NCBI RefSeq assembly: GCF_014648035.1
Contig: NZ_BMQI01000016.1
Location: 26,656-90,655 of the forward strand
Source: Shewanella algicola
GTDB taxonomy: Bacteria > Pseudomonadota > Gammaproteobacteria > Enterobacterales > Shewanellaceae
Direction: 5' to 3'
Length of the DNA stretch: 64,000 nucleotides
Part shown: piece by piece, positions 1 to 8,189 of the stretch
Numbering within the stretch: the first letter of the stretch is position 1
How the letters are laid out: each line of letters begins with the position of its first letter
The notes under the pieces: model-generated
The model's database searches: none
What the model was told of the DNA's origin: nothing
The model's input: the letters and a program-made list of their open reading frames with translations, nothing else
Translations under genes and position numbers: made by a program

Positions 1-86
1 CCAAGTTGAAAGCCAAATAAAATCACTGCAATAGGGATGACATCACGGGCAGTGAGCAAAAATGTGCTAATCAGCTCAGTAAACAA
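1..86 (-). CDS. DUF1538 membrane protein, second of a pair (partial)
   Basis: Only the first 28 codons lie in the window; the gene runs off the left edge. It starts at a TTG (84-86) with an AAGGAG ribosome binding site just upstream, 21 bases after the stop of the neighbouring DUF1538 gene. The readable N-terminus (LISTFLLTARDVIPIAVILF) is an amphipathic stretch leading into a membrane helix, like the start of its neighbour ([20 protein letters not shown]). From memory, DUF1538 proteins are often encoded as tandem pairs. The call rests on that resemblance and the operon position. Confidence 0.6.
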   Translation of the reverse strand, partial: MFTELISTFLLTARDVIPIAVILFGFQL

Positions 87-107
87 ATTGGCTCCTTATC
101 GCACGCA

Positions 108-845
108 TCAGTTTAAAAACACCATGCCGTAAATTAATACAAAAATCATAGGGCTAAGGCTGGCAAAAGCAATGAGGCCAAAGCCGTCTAACATTGGGTT
201 TCGACCTTTAATCACACTGGCAAGGCCGACGCCCAATGCTGTTACCAAAGGCACGGTAATGGTTGATGTCGTAACGCCACCTGAATCGTAGGCAATACCA
301 ATAATATTGGCAGGGGCAAAGCTGGTGAGGATCATCACAAGTACATAACCACCAATGATGATGTAATGAATAGGCCAACCCTTAAGAATACGGATCACGC
401 CAAGTAAAATGGCTAAACCTACCGAGATTGCAACCGTGATACGCAGTCCCATAGCATAGGAACTCATGGCCTGCTTATTGGCCTCAATCGCACCCGCATT
501 AGCGGCGACTTGAGCCGCTTCATTGGCTACGGCGGTTAGCGCAGGTTCAGCTAATGTGGTGCCAAATCCTAATGAGAACGAGAAAATCACTAGCCAAAAT
601 ACACTTCCTTTTCGTGCTAATGCTTCTGCTAATGATTCGCCAATCGGGAATAAGCCCATTTCTAAACCAAATACAAAAAATGTTAAACCCAAAACAATAA
701 AGACTAGGCCAACAAGAATAGAACCCAGTTCAGCAGGCGCTTGATGTAGGACAAATATTTCAAAAAAACTGACCACTAATATGATGGGTACAAGGTCTTT
801 AAAGCTACTGAACATAGCTTGGAGCAATTTAGCGATGGCAGACAT
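108..845 (-). CDS. DUF1538 family integral membrane protein
   Basis: A 245-residue polytopic membrane protein with about six or seven hydrophobic segments and a Gly/Glu-rich motif near residues 59-72 ([14 protein letters not shown]) that I associate with DUF1538. Function is not established; the even spread of helices and the polar GxExG motif suggest a transporter or channel, which is inference. It is the first gene of a two-gene minus-strand unit with a second DUF1538 gene 21 bases downstream. A ribosome binding site (CAGGAG) precedes the ATG. The 257 bases to the divergent TonB-like gene at 1103 must carry both promoters. Confidence 0.7.
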   Translation of the reverse strand: MSAIAKLLQAMFSSFKDLVPIILVVSFFEIFVLHQAPAELGSILVGLVFIVLGLTFFVFGLEMGLFPIGESLAEALARKGSVFWLVIFSFSLGFGTTLAEPALTAVANEAAQVAANAGAIEANKQAMSSYAMGLRITVAISVGLAILLGVIRILKGWPIHYIIIGGYVLVMILTSFAPANIIGIAYDSGGVTTSTITVPLVTALGVGLASVIKGRNPMLDGFGLIAFASLSPMIFVLIYGMVFLN

Positions 846-1102
846 CTATACTCCTGAAGGTAAAGTGACGGACTGTGATACTGCCTAGCAGTATCTCTGA
901 TTGTTCAATTCTGGTTGTTCAATAGCAAACGTTTTATTAAGTGTGACTCTTGATAGTATTTTCGCAACATATTGTTTACAATGATTTTCATTAAATTGAC
1001 TCAGATCATAAAAGTCAGGCAAACTGTGCCGTATATCTTTGATTACTGATTTATACCCTGTGTAACAAAGGATCTTAGGTAAAACTAAAAAGGACTTTAA
1101 TC

Positions 1103-2224
1103 ATGAAAAAAACACTTTTACGCTTATCCATTATCGCCGCGTGTGCAAGCCACATGGCCTACGCTCAACCTACGGACATGGTCACTGGGTCGGTTGATTT
1201 TTCAACAGCATACCAACAATATAACAATGCTATTGAGGCTAATAACCAAGTCGATATCATCACCTATGCCCGACAAGCTTACGAACTTGGCGAAGTTAAA
1301 TTTGGCGCAGACAACATTGATAGTGCTAAGTTAGCCATGAACTGGGCTAACGCTATTGTTGCGCAGTCAAAGCAGAATAATAATGGCCGGGTGATTCAAA
1401 ATGAACAGGTGATAAAAGCGCAACAATTATTTGAGTCAGCTTTAACCGTGTACCGTCAAAAATTGCCTGAAAATGATATTGCCTTGATTGATCCGCTTGT
1501 GGGCTTAGCAGAAACCACCGCTGATGATGCCTATGCCAAAAAAGTGTTGTTTGAGGCGATTGATATTGCCCAAGAGGCGGATAATGAACTCACTGTAGCT
1601 GAAGTGAAAACCATGGCGTTTTATCGTTTAAAGAGCACGGAATTTTATACTCGTACGGTGAGGAATTTCGCTTTTGACGCCTATGATATTTATGTCAAAA
1701 AGCTTCCAGAAAACGCGATAAAACGTGTAAATGCTACGTACCTCTATGGGGCATTAAACGAAGCCATGGGTAAACACACTAAAGCGACGGATGCTTTAGT
1801 TGAAGTGATAAAACAATATCAAGCGTTACCTTATAGCCACCCACATGAACTGCGTGCTCATGCCTTGCTGGTTGATATTTATCAAAAGCAAGGCCAAAGT
1901 GATCAAGCCACTGAGCATTGCATTGCCATTGGTAAAATGACGCCGTGGAATGAGCAACAAGAGCAAACGCCTTTATTTCGAACTCCACCAGATTACCCTA
2001 TGTCTTATGCAAAGCGGGGTAAAAGTGGTTGGGTAAAATTACAGTTTACTGTTGATGAGCAAGGTTTTGTGCAATCACCACAAGTACTTGACTCTAAAGG
2101 GGGCAGTCAGTTTGAGAAAGAATCAATTGAGGCGCTAAGCCAGTGGCGTTACGCGCCTAAATTTATTGATGGTAAGCCAGCGCAGGGCACTTCAACAGTG
2201 CGCTTAGACTTTACCCTAGGTTAA
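1103..2224 (+). CDS. Periplasmic TPR-like protein with TonB C-terminal domain
   Basis: A 373-residue protein with a clear Sec signal peptide (cleavage near residue 21, AYA|QP). Residues about 30-280 are helical and TPR-like; residues about 290-373 form a TonB C-terminal domain (PPDYPMSYAKRGKSGWVKL, then VDEQGFV and ALSQWRYAPK). Classical TonB is anchored by an uncleaved N-terminal helix and has a Pro-rich spanning region; both are missing, so this is probably a soluble periplasmic relative rather than the ExbBD-coupled energiser. No exbB/exbD or receptor gene is adjacent. A purine-rich ribosome binding site (AAAAGGAC) precedes the ATG. Confidence 0.8.
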   Translation: MKKTLLRLSIIAACASHMAYAQPTDMVTGSVDFSTAYQQYNNAIEANNQVDIITYARQAYELGEVKFGADNIDSAKLAMNWANAIVAQSKQNNNGRVIQNEQVIKAQQLFESALTVYRQKLPENDIALIDPLVGLAETTADDAYAKKVLFEAIDIAQEADNELTVAEVKTMAFYRLKSTEFYTRTVRNFAFDAYDIYVKKLPENAIKRVNATYLYGALNEAMGKHTKATDALVEVIKQYQALPYSHPHELRAHALLVDIYQKQGQSDQATEHCIAIGKMTPWNEQQEQTPLFRTPPDYPMSYAKRGKSGWVKLQFTVDEQGFVQSPQVLDSKGGSQFEKESIEALSQWRYAPKFIDGKPAQGTSTVRLDFTLG

Positions 2225-2244
2225 TGAGTCTATTGAGTTGTGAG

Positions 2245-2589
2245 TTAGCTTAATAAATACATACTCAACATGCTCACACACACAATCACAAAGCCAGATT
2301 CAATCATGAACTGGCTTTTTTGTAGCTGTTTTTTACCTTGCTTTAAAATGGTTATCAGTTGGTTTTGTTTGTAGATTCGGCACGATATTAATGAGGTTTG
2401 TGGATCGGCTATGAGTTGAAAACGACACTTTTTACCATTATCGAGCAACACATCATGCATGCTTTGTAAACCAAAGTTAAATTTGCGCGACACAACCTTA
2501 CCATTAATAAATACGCGCTCTAAACCACACCAATTGCTTGCTTGTAACTCAATGTTGTCTTGATTGAGAAGGTAAGAAAATTTAATCAT
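2245..2589 (-). CDS. Small tail-anchored hypothetical protein
   Basis: I do not recognise this family. I start it at the ATG at 2589 because AAGGATGAG lies at good spacing upstream; a longer frame reaches 2619 without a better site. The 114-residue product begins with about 90 polar, probably beta-rich residues (VFINGKVVSRKFNF) and ends in a single hydrophobic helix (about residues 94-114, FVIVCVSMLSMYLL), so it looks tail-anchored with the bulk in the cytoplasm. It converges on the TonB-like gene with only 20 bases between stops. Confidence 0.6.
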   Translation of the reverse strand: MIKFSYLLNQDNIELQASNWCGLERVFINGKVVSRKFNFGLQSMHDVLLDNGKKCRFQLIADPQTSLISCRIYKQNQLITILKQGKKQLQKSQFMIESGFVIVCVSMLSMYLLS

Positions 2590-2925
2590 AATACTCATCC
2601 TTTCATATGATAACTGCACAATTTACCGATACAAACGCTGTTAGCTTAAGCTCATTCCTGTTGGTTTTTATTGCCTTAGTAACATTAATAAAAGCAGAGC
2701 AATGTGACATTTTCCAGCACACAAATATGAACAATTTAAGAATTTAACCTATGTTATTGCTGGCTATGGAAATATTTATTTTTATATTTTTAGTTGCAAT
2801 ATAGGAGTGATTGATCAACGAAGAGGTTATGGTTAAAGCTGACCAAGCCAGTGCAGCGCTCATTCGTCTAACACTTGCAGGTGCTAGTGCTGAATAAGTC
2901 TGTAATGCTAAGAACTTTGGCTGAA
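2590..2925. other. Intergenic region, no convincing gene
   Basis: 336 AT-rich bases between two minus-strand genes. A 22-codon plus-strand frame (2829-2897) lacks a good ribosome binding site and recognisable features. No terminator hairpin with a T-run or clear palindrome was seen. Confidence 0.5.
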
Positions 2926-3399
2926 TTAAGCGCTGTAATACGCCTTGAGTAAATCTTTCCAGGTAATAATACCCACGATATTGTTATTTTCTAATACTGG
3001 GAGGCAGCCAATGTTATTGTCTAAAATTAACTGAGTCGCCAGGTTGATATCACAATGGGGGGCAATCGTTAAAGGGTTGTGGCTCATTACTTGATGAACG
3101 CGTTTTTGTAGGGTTTCAGTATCACGAATAAGTTCTGCTGCGGTACCAATATTGGGGCTTAACGCACTTAAAAAGTCTCGATGCGATAAAATACCTGTCA
3201 AGTGACAGCCTTCATCGATAACCAGTAAGTGGTGAAAGCTGACATTATCGAAAATTTCTTTAGCTAATGACAAGCGATCATCCATTTCGATAGTCACAAC
3301 GCGAGTTATCATGATATCGCCCACGCTGATGTGACGAGGCGAAGATTGTGCCGTTGTGTCATTTGTTGTCTGATCCGATGTATCTGTCGATGTTGTCAT
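2926..3399 (-). CDS. CBS-domain protein
   Basis: About 157 residues containing a tandem pair of CBS domains: the first from VGDIMITRVVTIEMDDRLS to THRDF-like LSHRDFL, the second from VHQVMSHNPLTIAPHCDIN to IITWKDLLKAY. The N-terminal ~25 residues are Ser/Thr-rich and probably disordered. CBS pairs bind adenosyl nucleotides and regulate partner activities; with no fused effector domain this is a stand-alone sensor of unknown partner. The ATG at 3399 is preceded by GGGGA at good spacing; an ATG at 3417 would add six residues and cannot be excluded. It stands alone between divergent or spaced neighbours. Confidence 0.8.
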   Translation of the reverse strand: MTTSTDTSDQTTNDTTAQSSPRHISVGDIMITRVVTIEMDDRLSLAKEIFDNVSFHHLLVIDEGCHLTGILSHRDFLSALSPNIGTAAELIRDTETLQKRVHQVMSHNPLTIAPHCDINLATQLILDNNIGCLPVLENNNIVGIITWKDLLKAYYSA

Positions 3400-3509
3400 A
3401 GATGATTCCCCACTCATTTATTCTTTTATATCAGATAAATATTAGCGTAACAATCAAATAACAACCAACAACAGCAGCAAAAGTATCCAGGGTTATGATG
3501 CGGTTTGTC

Positions 3510-5234
3510 CTAATGGTATAAATGGCCTGCCAGGTACTTTTGATATTTAATCGGTTTAAGTTGGTGAATATCCACTAAGACTAAACCATCAATGCAATCA
3601 CCAAATTCAGGGTCAATACCAAAATCTAAAAATTTTACGCCTTGGTTGTCGCACAATTCACCATATTGTTTAAATAATGTCGGTACTGAGACAGCCATAT
3701 TTGCTAACGTCCGTTTGAGTATTTTAAAGTTCTCAGCGTAGTCGTTGCCGTTAAACAAGAGTTGTAATTGGGCTATTCTGTCTGGGGTAAATTGATAGGG
3801 ATTAAATGAGCGAGCTAGCGTTTTGCTGGTCGAAAACTGTTGTTGATAAAAGAACACCAACATTTCTTTTGCTTGCAATGGCAGGCTGTCACTTAATGAT
3901 ACTGGGCCAAATAAATAGCGATATTGAGGGTGCTTTACTAAAAACGCACCAATGCCTTGCCATAGGTATTCTAAACTGCGTCGGCCCCAGTATTTAGGTT
4001 GTACAAAGCTGCGGCCAAGTTCTAATCCTTGATCGAAATAAGGGGTAAAGGCGCCTTTGTAATCAAATAACGATTGGCTGTAGAGTGAATTTTCGCCAAC
4101 ATTTTCATGTAACGTCTTAGCGCTGGCAAAGCGGTATGCACCGACGATTTCTAAGTCATCTTTGTCCCATAATACTAAGTGTAAGTAGTGGTTGTCGTAT
4201 TTATCAGTGTCACGGCGTTTGCCTGTGCCTTCGCCCACAGCACGAAAAGCAATCTCACGTAAGCGGCCAATTTCACGCATGATGGCGCTACTGTGTTGAT
4301 GCTTGTACAGATAGATTTGTTTGTTGTCTTGGGTTTGCCCGAGTAATTCGCATTGTGTTAACGCACTTTGCAGTTCACTGCGTTTCTCCGGGTGAGCAAT
4401 TGCATTTTGGGTAGTAAATAACGGGCTCCGATTTTTGCCTATTCGGTATAAATGGTTTTTAAGCAGTTTTACTTTTGTTTTTAAGGGGAACTCTTGGGTG
4501 TTAACGACTTCTTTGGCGATCAACTGCCCAATACGAATTGGCATGACTTGGTCAACTTGCTTAAACATTTCTTTGACTAATAATAACGTTGCTAACGGTT
4601 TATAGAGCATTGAAGCGCCATAAAACGTCGCTGAGTTTTTTGCGTCTACAAAAATAGGTAAAAGGGGCGCATTACAGGCACGAGCCATTTTTAAAAAGCC
4701 ACTATGCCATTGTAAATCGGTGACACCAGAGGGACGTAAACGTGACACTTCACCCGATGGGAATATCAGCACCGCACCTTCATTTTTAAGGTGGTGGTGT
4801 ATTTCATCGAGATGTTGCTTGGGTGTGCCGCCGGTCATGTTACGTACGGGCAATAAAATCGAATGCAGCGGTTTAATGGCCATTAATAATTCATTAGCGA
4901 CCACTTTAATGTCGGGTCGAACCTGGCTAATAAGTTTGATTAACGCTAAGGCATCGAGTGAGCCAATGGGGTGATTGGCGTATATTACCACGCGCCCTTC
5001 GTGTGGAATATTCTCAACTTCGTTATTGGGCACGCTGTAAGTGAAGTTTAAAAAGGCTAGAATTTGTTCGACAAAGTCTACGCCAGATAAATGGGCGTGT
5101 TCGTTGGCAATGTCATTACATTGCTTCTCGTGAAGTAAATAACGCAACATGGCTTTGGTGGGCGTAGCTAACCACGGCTTGTTGTGCACATTTGGCAGGT
5201 TTTTCTCTACTACATTATCGACCGTAAAAATCAT
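3510..5234 (-). CDS. olsF: Bifunctional acyltransferase, OlsF-like (ornithine lipid synthesis)
   Basis: A 574-residue two-domain protein. Residues about 70-270 are a PlsC-like lysophospholipid acyltransferase domain with the hemolysin-type motif NHPIGSLD (His88, Asp94) and FPSGEVSRL. Residues about 290-490 are a GNAT-like N-acyltransferase of the OlsB/autoinducer-synthase fold (REIAFRAVGEGTGKRRDTDKYD; ELGRSFVQPKYWG). This arrangement matches OlsF, which makes ornithine lipid by N-acylating ornithine and then O-acylating lyso-ornithine lipid. It starts at ATG 5234 with AAGGATAAGG upstream, 13 bases after the LpxH-like gene, so the two are almost certainly co-transcribed. The substrate is inferred from domain layout only. 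Confidence 0.75.
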   Translation of the reverse strand: MIFTVDNVVEKNLPNVHNKPWLATPTKAMLRYLLHEKQCNDIANEHAHLSGVDFVEQILAFLNFTYSVPNNEVENIPHEGRVVIYANHPIGSLDALALIKLISQVRPDIKVVANELLMAIKPLHSILLPVRNMTGGTPKQHLDEIHHHLKNEGAVLIFPSGEVSRLRPSGVTDLQWHSGFLKMARACNAPLLPIFVDAKNSATFYGASMLYKPLATLLLVKEMFKQVDQVMPIRIGQLIAKEVVNTQEFPLKTKVKLLKNHLYRIGKNRSPLFTTQNAIAHPEKRSELQSALTQCELLGQTQDNKQIYLYKHQHSSAIMREIGRLREIAFRAVGEGTGKRRDTDKYDNHYLHLVLWDKDDLEIVGAYRFASAKTLHENVGENSLYSQSLFDYKGAFTPYFDQGLELGRSFVQPKYWGRRSLEYLWQGIGAFLVKHPQYRYLFGPVSLSDSLPLQAKEMLVFFYQQQFSTSKTLARSFNPYQFTPDRIAQLQLLFNGNDYAENFKILKRTLANMAVSVPTLFKQYGELCDNQGVKFLDFGIDPEFGDCIDGLVLVDIHQLKPIKYQKYLAGHLYH

Positions 5235-5247
5235 AACCTTATCCTTT

Positions 5248-6144
5248 TTATGCTACGTGTTGTTTTTGAGGTTTGATGGGGTTGTCATGCATATGGGGTA
5301 ACACAATACTGGCGACAGTTTCAGCTTGTAGGTTTTGCTCGTTCCATTTAAGCAGCTGCACATCGCCCTCAAGGGTTTCTACAATCAAGGTGCAGTTTTC
5401 AACCCAATCCCCATCGTTGGCGTAAATCAGTGGGTGTTGATTTATGGTGTGTTCTGATAGCTCAGGCTGGTGGATATGGCCGCACACCACCATGTCGACC
5501 TGTTTTTTAGCGGCGTAACGCAATACGGCATCACGATATTGAGTAATGGCTTGCTGGGCCTTATTAACCCTAAGTTTGATATAACTGGCCAACGACCTAT
5601 AGGGATAACCCATGGTGCTTCTCACTGCATGAAGTTGTCGGTTTAGCCAAAGCAACACATCGTATAAATGATCGCCTAATTTGGCATAAGCGCGGCTGAC
5701 GCACACTTGCGAGTCAAATTGATCGCCATGAAGCATTAAAAAGCGTTTGCCCGTAATGGACTCATGAATGTGTTGTTTTGCTAAGGTGACACCTTTGAAG
5801 TGACTGTCAGCATAGGCTTTAAATGCTTCGTCATGGTTACCTGGAATAAACACGACCTGAGTACCGTTACTGGCAAGTTCAAGGATTTTTTTGATGACGT
5901 TGTCATGGCTGTCTGGCCAGTAGACTCTTTTTTTAAGTGCCCATACATCGACAATATCACCCACAAGGTACAGGTAATCACTTTGGCTGTGGTTTAAAAA
6001 ATGCAGTAAAAATTCGGCTTTACAGTCAATGCTACCAAGGTGAACATCTGATATCCACATAGCATGAAAATGTTGGATTTTTGCTTTGTGGGTTAAGTGC
6101 GATAAAGATTGGCGTTGCTGATTACTTTTACTCTGTGAAATCAT
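5248..6144 (-). CDS. Calcineurin-like metallophosphoesterase, LpxH-type
   Basis: A 298-residue metallophosphoesterase with the full metal-binding set: SDVHLG (Asp33, His35), VGDIVD (Asp63), GNHDE (Asn103, His104), LHGDQFD (His139) and GHIH (His223, His225). The HGDQFD block and YWPD region resemble UDP-2,3-diacylglucosamine hydrolases, especially the LpxH2-like branch. This branch is distinct from the canonical lipid A enzyme LpxH, so the true substrate is uncertain. It is the first gene of an apparent operon with the olsF-like acyltransferase, which suggests a role in envelope lipid metabolism. GGGTG precedes the ATG. Confidence 0.75.
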   Translation of the reverse strand: MISQSKSNQQRQSLSHLTHKAKIQHFHAMWISDVHLGSIDCKAEFLLHFLNHSQSDYLYLVGDIVDVWALKKRVYWPDSHDNVIKKILELASNGTQVVFIPGNHDEAFKAYADSHFKGVTLAKQHIHESITGKRFLMLHGDQFDSQVCVSRAYAKLGDHLYDVLLWLNRQLHAVRSTMGYPYRSLASYIKLRVNKAQQAITQYRDAVLRYAAKKQVDMVVCGHIHQPELSEHTINQHPLIYANDGDWVENCTLIVETLEGDVQLLKWNEQNLQAETVASIVLPHMHDNPIKPQKQHVA

Positions 6145-6256
6145 CTGTCGTTCACCCTAATACACAGATTGTGTCAGTGTTGATTTAGGGTAAGGCTGTT
6201 ATTTGACGCTAAGGTGAACGATTTATTGCAACTTGATGAAAGTGTTAGCCAATAAA

Positions 6257-6284
6257 AAAAGGAAATGCATAGGCATTTCCTTAA
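6257..6284 (-). terminator. Rho-independent terminator of leucine dehydrogenase gene
   Basis: A perfect 10-bp stem (6259-6268 with 6273-6282, loop ATAG), followed on the minus strand by a run of T. It lies about 50 bases beyond the stop of the minus-strand gene at 6331. Confidence 0.8.
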
Positions 6285-6330
6285 TTTAGCAATGTATCGA
6301 TGGGGCGAATCTGGCACTCAGGCGTGGCGA

Positions 6331-7362
6331 TTATTGTGCCGCGTCAATAATGGCTTTAGCCATTTCGTCAGCAACCGAACCCGTGGTGCGATTCTCTGCA
6401 TCTGCACGGCTAAAAATAGTTAATAGCGTATGATAGATTTGCTCAACTTTGGCCTTAGATGCTGCGGCGTCATAGTTTTTCTCAAATGACACGTTAATAA
6501 TCCCGCCCGCGTTAATCACATAATCTGGCGCGTACAAAATGCCCATTTGCTTGAGTTTTTCGCCGTGGCGCACCTCAGCTAACTGGTTATTGGCACAACC
6601 GGCAACGATAGTGGCTTTTAACAGTGGCAGGGTGGTGTCATTAATTGTGGCGCCTAAGGCGCAAGGTGCATATACATCGACATCTTGAGCATAGATGTCT
6701 TGTGGGGCAACTACTATGGCACCAAACTCGGCGGCCACACGGTCAAGTGATGATTGGTGAATGTCGGTTACAATCAGTTCAGCACCTTCTTCGTGTAAAT
6801 GCTTACACAGGTAATAACCTACGTGCCCAACGCCCTGTACCGAGACTTTTATTCCTTTTAGGCTATCTACACCACGTTGATGTTTAACAGCCGCTTTAAT
6901 ACCTAAATAAGTGCCTAACGCGGTTAATGGCGATGGGTCGCCTGATTTGCCTTCCATGCCGGCAACAAACTCTGTTTCACGGCTGGCAATCATGATGTCA
7001 GATGTTGATACGCCAACATCTTCTGCTGAATAGTATTTACCACCTAAACTATTCACAAAGCGGCCAAAGGCTAAAAATAATGCTTCGCGGTCGGTGGTTT
7101 TAGGATCGGCGATGATCACGGCTTTACCACCACCCATGCTTAGGCCTGCTAGTGCATTTTTATAGGTCATGCCACGCGAGAGACGCAATACATCCGTTAA
7201 CGCTTCATCATCCGATTGATAGTTCCACATACGGCACCCGCCGACGGCTGGACCAAGGTTAGTGTTGTGGACTGCGATAATGGCTTTTAAGCCACTTTGC
7301 TTGTCATGACAAAATACCACTTGTTCGTGTTCATCGAACGAAACATGATTAAATACTGTCAC
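6331..7362 (-). CDS. ldh: Leucine (Glu/Leu/Phe/Val family) dehydrogenase
   Basis: A 343-residue amino-acid dehydrogenase that oxidatively deaminates branched-chain amino acids with NAD. The substrate-binding region GPAVGGCRMW and the catalytic stretch MTYKNALAGLSMGGGK carry Lys68 and Lys80, the positions of the catalytic lysines in Bacillus LeuDH. The Rossmann motif VSVQGVGHVGYYL (about residues 178-190) binds NAD. The start is a GTG at 7362 with GGAG seven bases upstream. It is monocistronic, with a strong terminator downstream. A TTTACG/CGTAAA palindrome about 175 bases upstream resembles LiuR sites that, from memory, control branched-chain amino-acid catabolism in this group. Confidence 0.9.
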   Translation of the reverse strand: MTVFNHVSFDEHEQVVFCHDKQSGLKAIIAVHNTNLGPAVGGCRMWNYQSDDEALTDVLRLSRGMTYKNALAGLSMGGGKAVIIADPKTTDREALFLAFGRFVNSLGGKYYSAEDVGVSTSDIMIASRETEFVAGMEGKSGDPSPLTALGTYLGIKAAVKHQRGVDSLKGIKVSVQGVGHVGYYLCKHLHEEGAELIVTDIHQSSLDRVAAEFGAIVVAPQDIYAQDVDVYAPCALGATINDTTLPLLKATIVAGCANNQLAEVRHGEKLKQMGILYAPDYVINAGGIINVSFEKNYDAAASKAKVEQIYHTLLTIFSRADAENRTTGSVADEMAKAIIDAAQ

Positions 7363-7534
7363 GTGTAATCTCCGCTTGCTGTGTGTAAAAGTAAAGTAAC
7401 GTACCTAGGGAATAGAGTCTATTAGGTACAAACGACTGCTTGTTAAATTTATTGCAGCACGATAGCATTTAGCGCTACTCTCAACAAAGCACGATTTAGT
7501 TATTTTTGTGATTGATGTGGAAATTTAGCTTGCC

Positions 7535-7554
7535 ACTTTACGTAAACGTAAAGT
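7535..7554. promoter_or_regulatory. Palindromic operator, LiuR-box-like
   Basis: A perfect inverted repeat with arms ACTTTACG (7535-7542) and CGTAAAGT (7547-7554) around TAAA. It sits between the divergent leucine dehydrogenase and DUF4826 genes. The core resembles the LiuR (MerR-family) motif as I remember it from comparative work on Shewanella. The palindrome is seen directly; the regulator assignment is inference. Confidence 0.55.
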
Positions 7555-7641
7555 AACTTATGTTGCATCATTGTTTTTGAGATTGAGTTTTAGGTTAATT
7601 ATTGTTCTAACCTGAAAAATAACAATAAGATAGGAAGTATT

Positions 7642-8082
7642 ATGACTGAAGAAGTTGCAGAGAATGTCACTGAGCCAACAGTAGACCAAGAAGCCTTAAG
7701 ACAAGAGTGGGTGCGTACTCAGTTTCAAAAAGCCAATCGCTTTTTAGCTGAAAAAGGCGTAATCCCAAGTAACGTACTGGCCAGTGAAAGTCGCTATCTT
7801 GCGCCTTATTTAGCCATTTGGAAAATGGAATCTAAGCAGCCTAAAAAACAAACCTTTTGGGTGATGTCGGGTGATTTACCATCTGATTATGTTGACGTTA
7901 AAGTGGCGGCTACAGCACGAGATGCCATTCGTCATTTTTCAATGATGTGGCAGCTTAAAGCTGAAAACCTGCATCAATCAGGCGCTACCAGAGATGAGAC
8001 TCAACGAAAATTTGCCCAATTATTAGTGTCACGTGCAGAAAGCCTGCACAGAATGCATCAAGATGAAAAACTTTGGGGTTAA
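7642..8082 (+). CDS. DUF4826 family protein
   Basis: A 146-residue soluble acidic/amphipathic protein that I place in DUF4826 by its central block (SRYLAPYLAIWKMESKQ, then FWVMSGDLPSDYV) and the following ARDAIRHFSMMWQLKAE helix. No function is known for the family. A good AGGAAG site precedes the ATG. It is divergent from leucine dehydrogenase across 279 bases and ends just before a bidirectional terminator, so it appears to be a single-gene unit. Confidence 0.75.
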   Translation: MTEEVAENVTEPTVDQEALRQEWVRTQFQKANRFLAEKGVIPSNVLASESRYLAPYLAIWKMESKQPKKQTFWVMSGDLPSDYVDVKVAATARDAIRHFSMMWQLKAENLHQSGATRDETQRKFAQLLVSRAESLHRMHQDEKLWG

Positions 8083-8100
8083 TACCTCAACAACGCAAAT

Positions 8101-8133
8101 AAACAAAAAAGGCACCTAGGTGCCTTTTTGTTT
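8101..8133. terminator. Bidirectional terminator between DUF4826 gene and roxA
   Basis: Arms GGCAC and GTGCC around CTAG, extended by flanking A-run and T-run so it works in both directions. It lies 18 bases after the plus-strand stop and about 60 bases after the minus-strand roxA stop. Confidence 0.85.
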
Positions 8134-8189
8134 ATCTTAACCTGAGCTCTCGCAGAGTCATCACTTATTAACGCACAATGACTTTAAAT

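Noticed and set aside
2829..2897. 22-codon small open frame in the 2590-2925 gap
   Set aside because: No convincing ribosome binding site and too short to judge.
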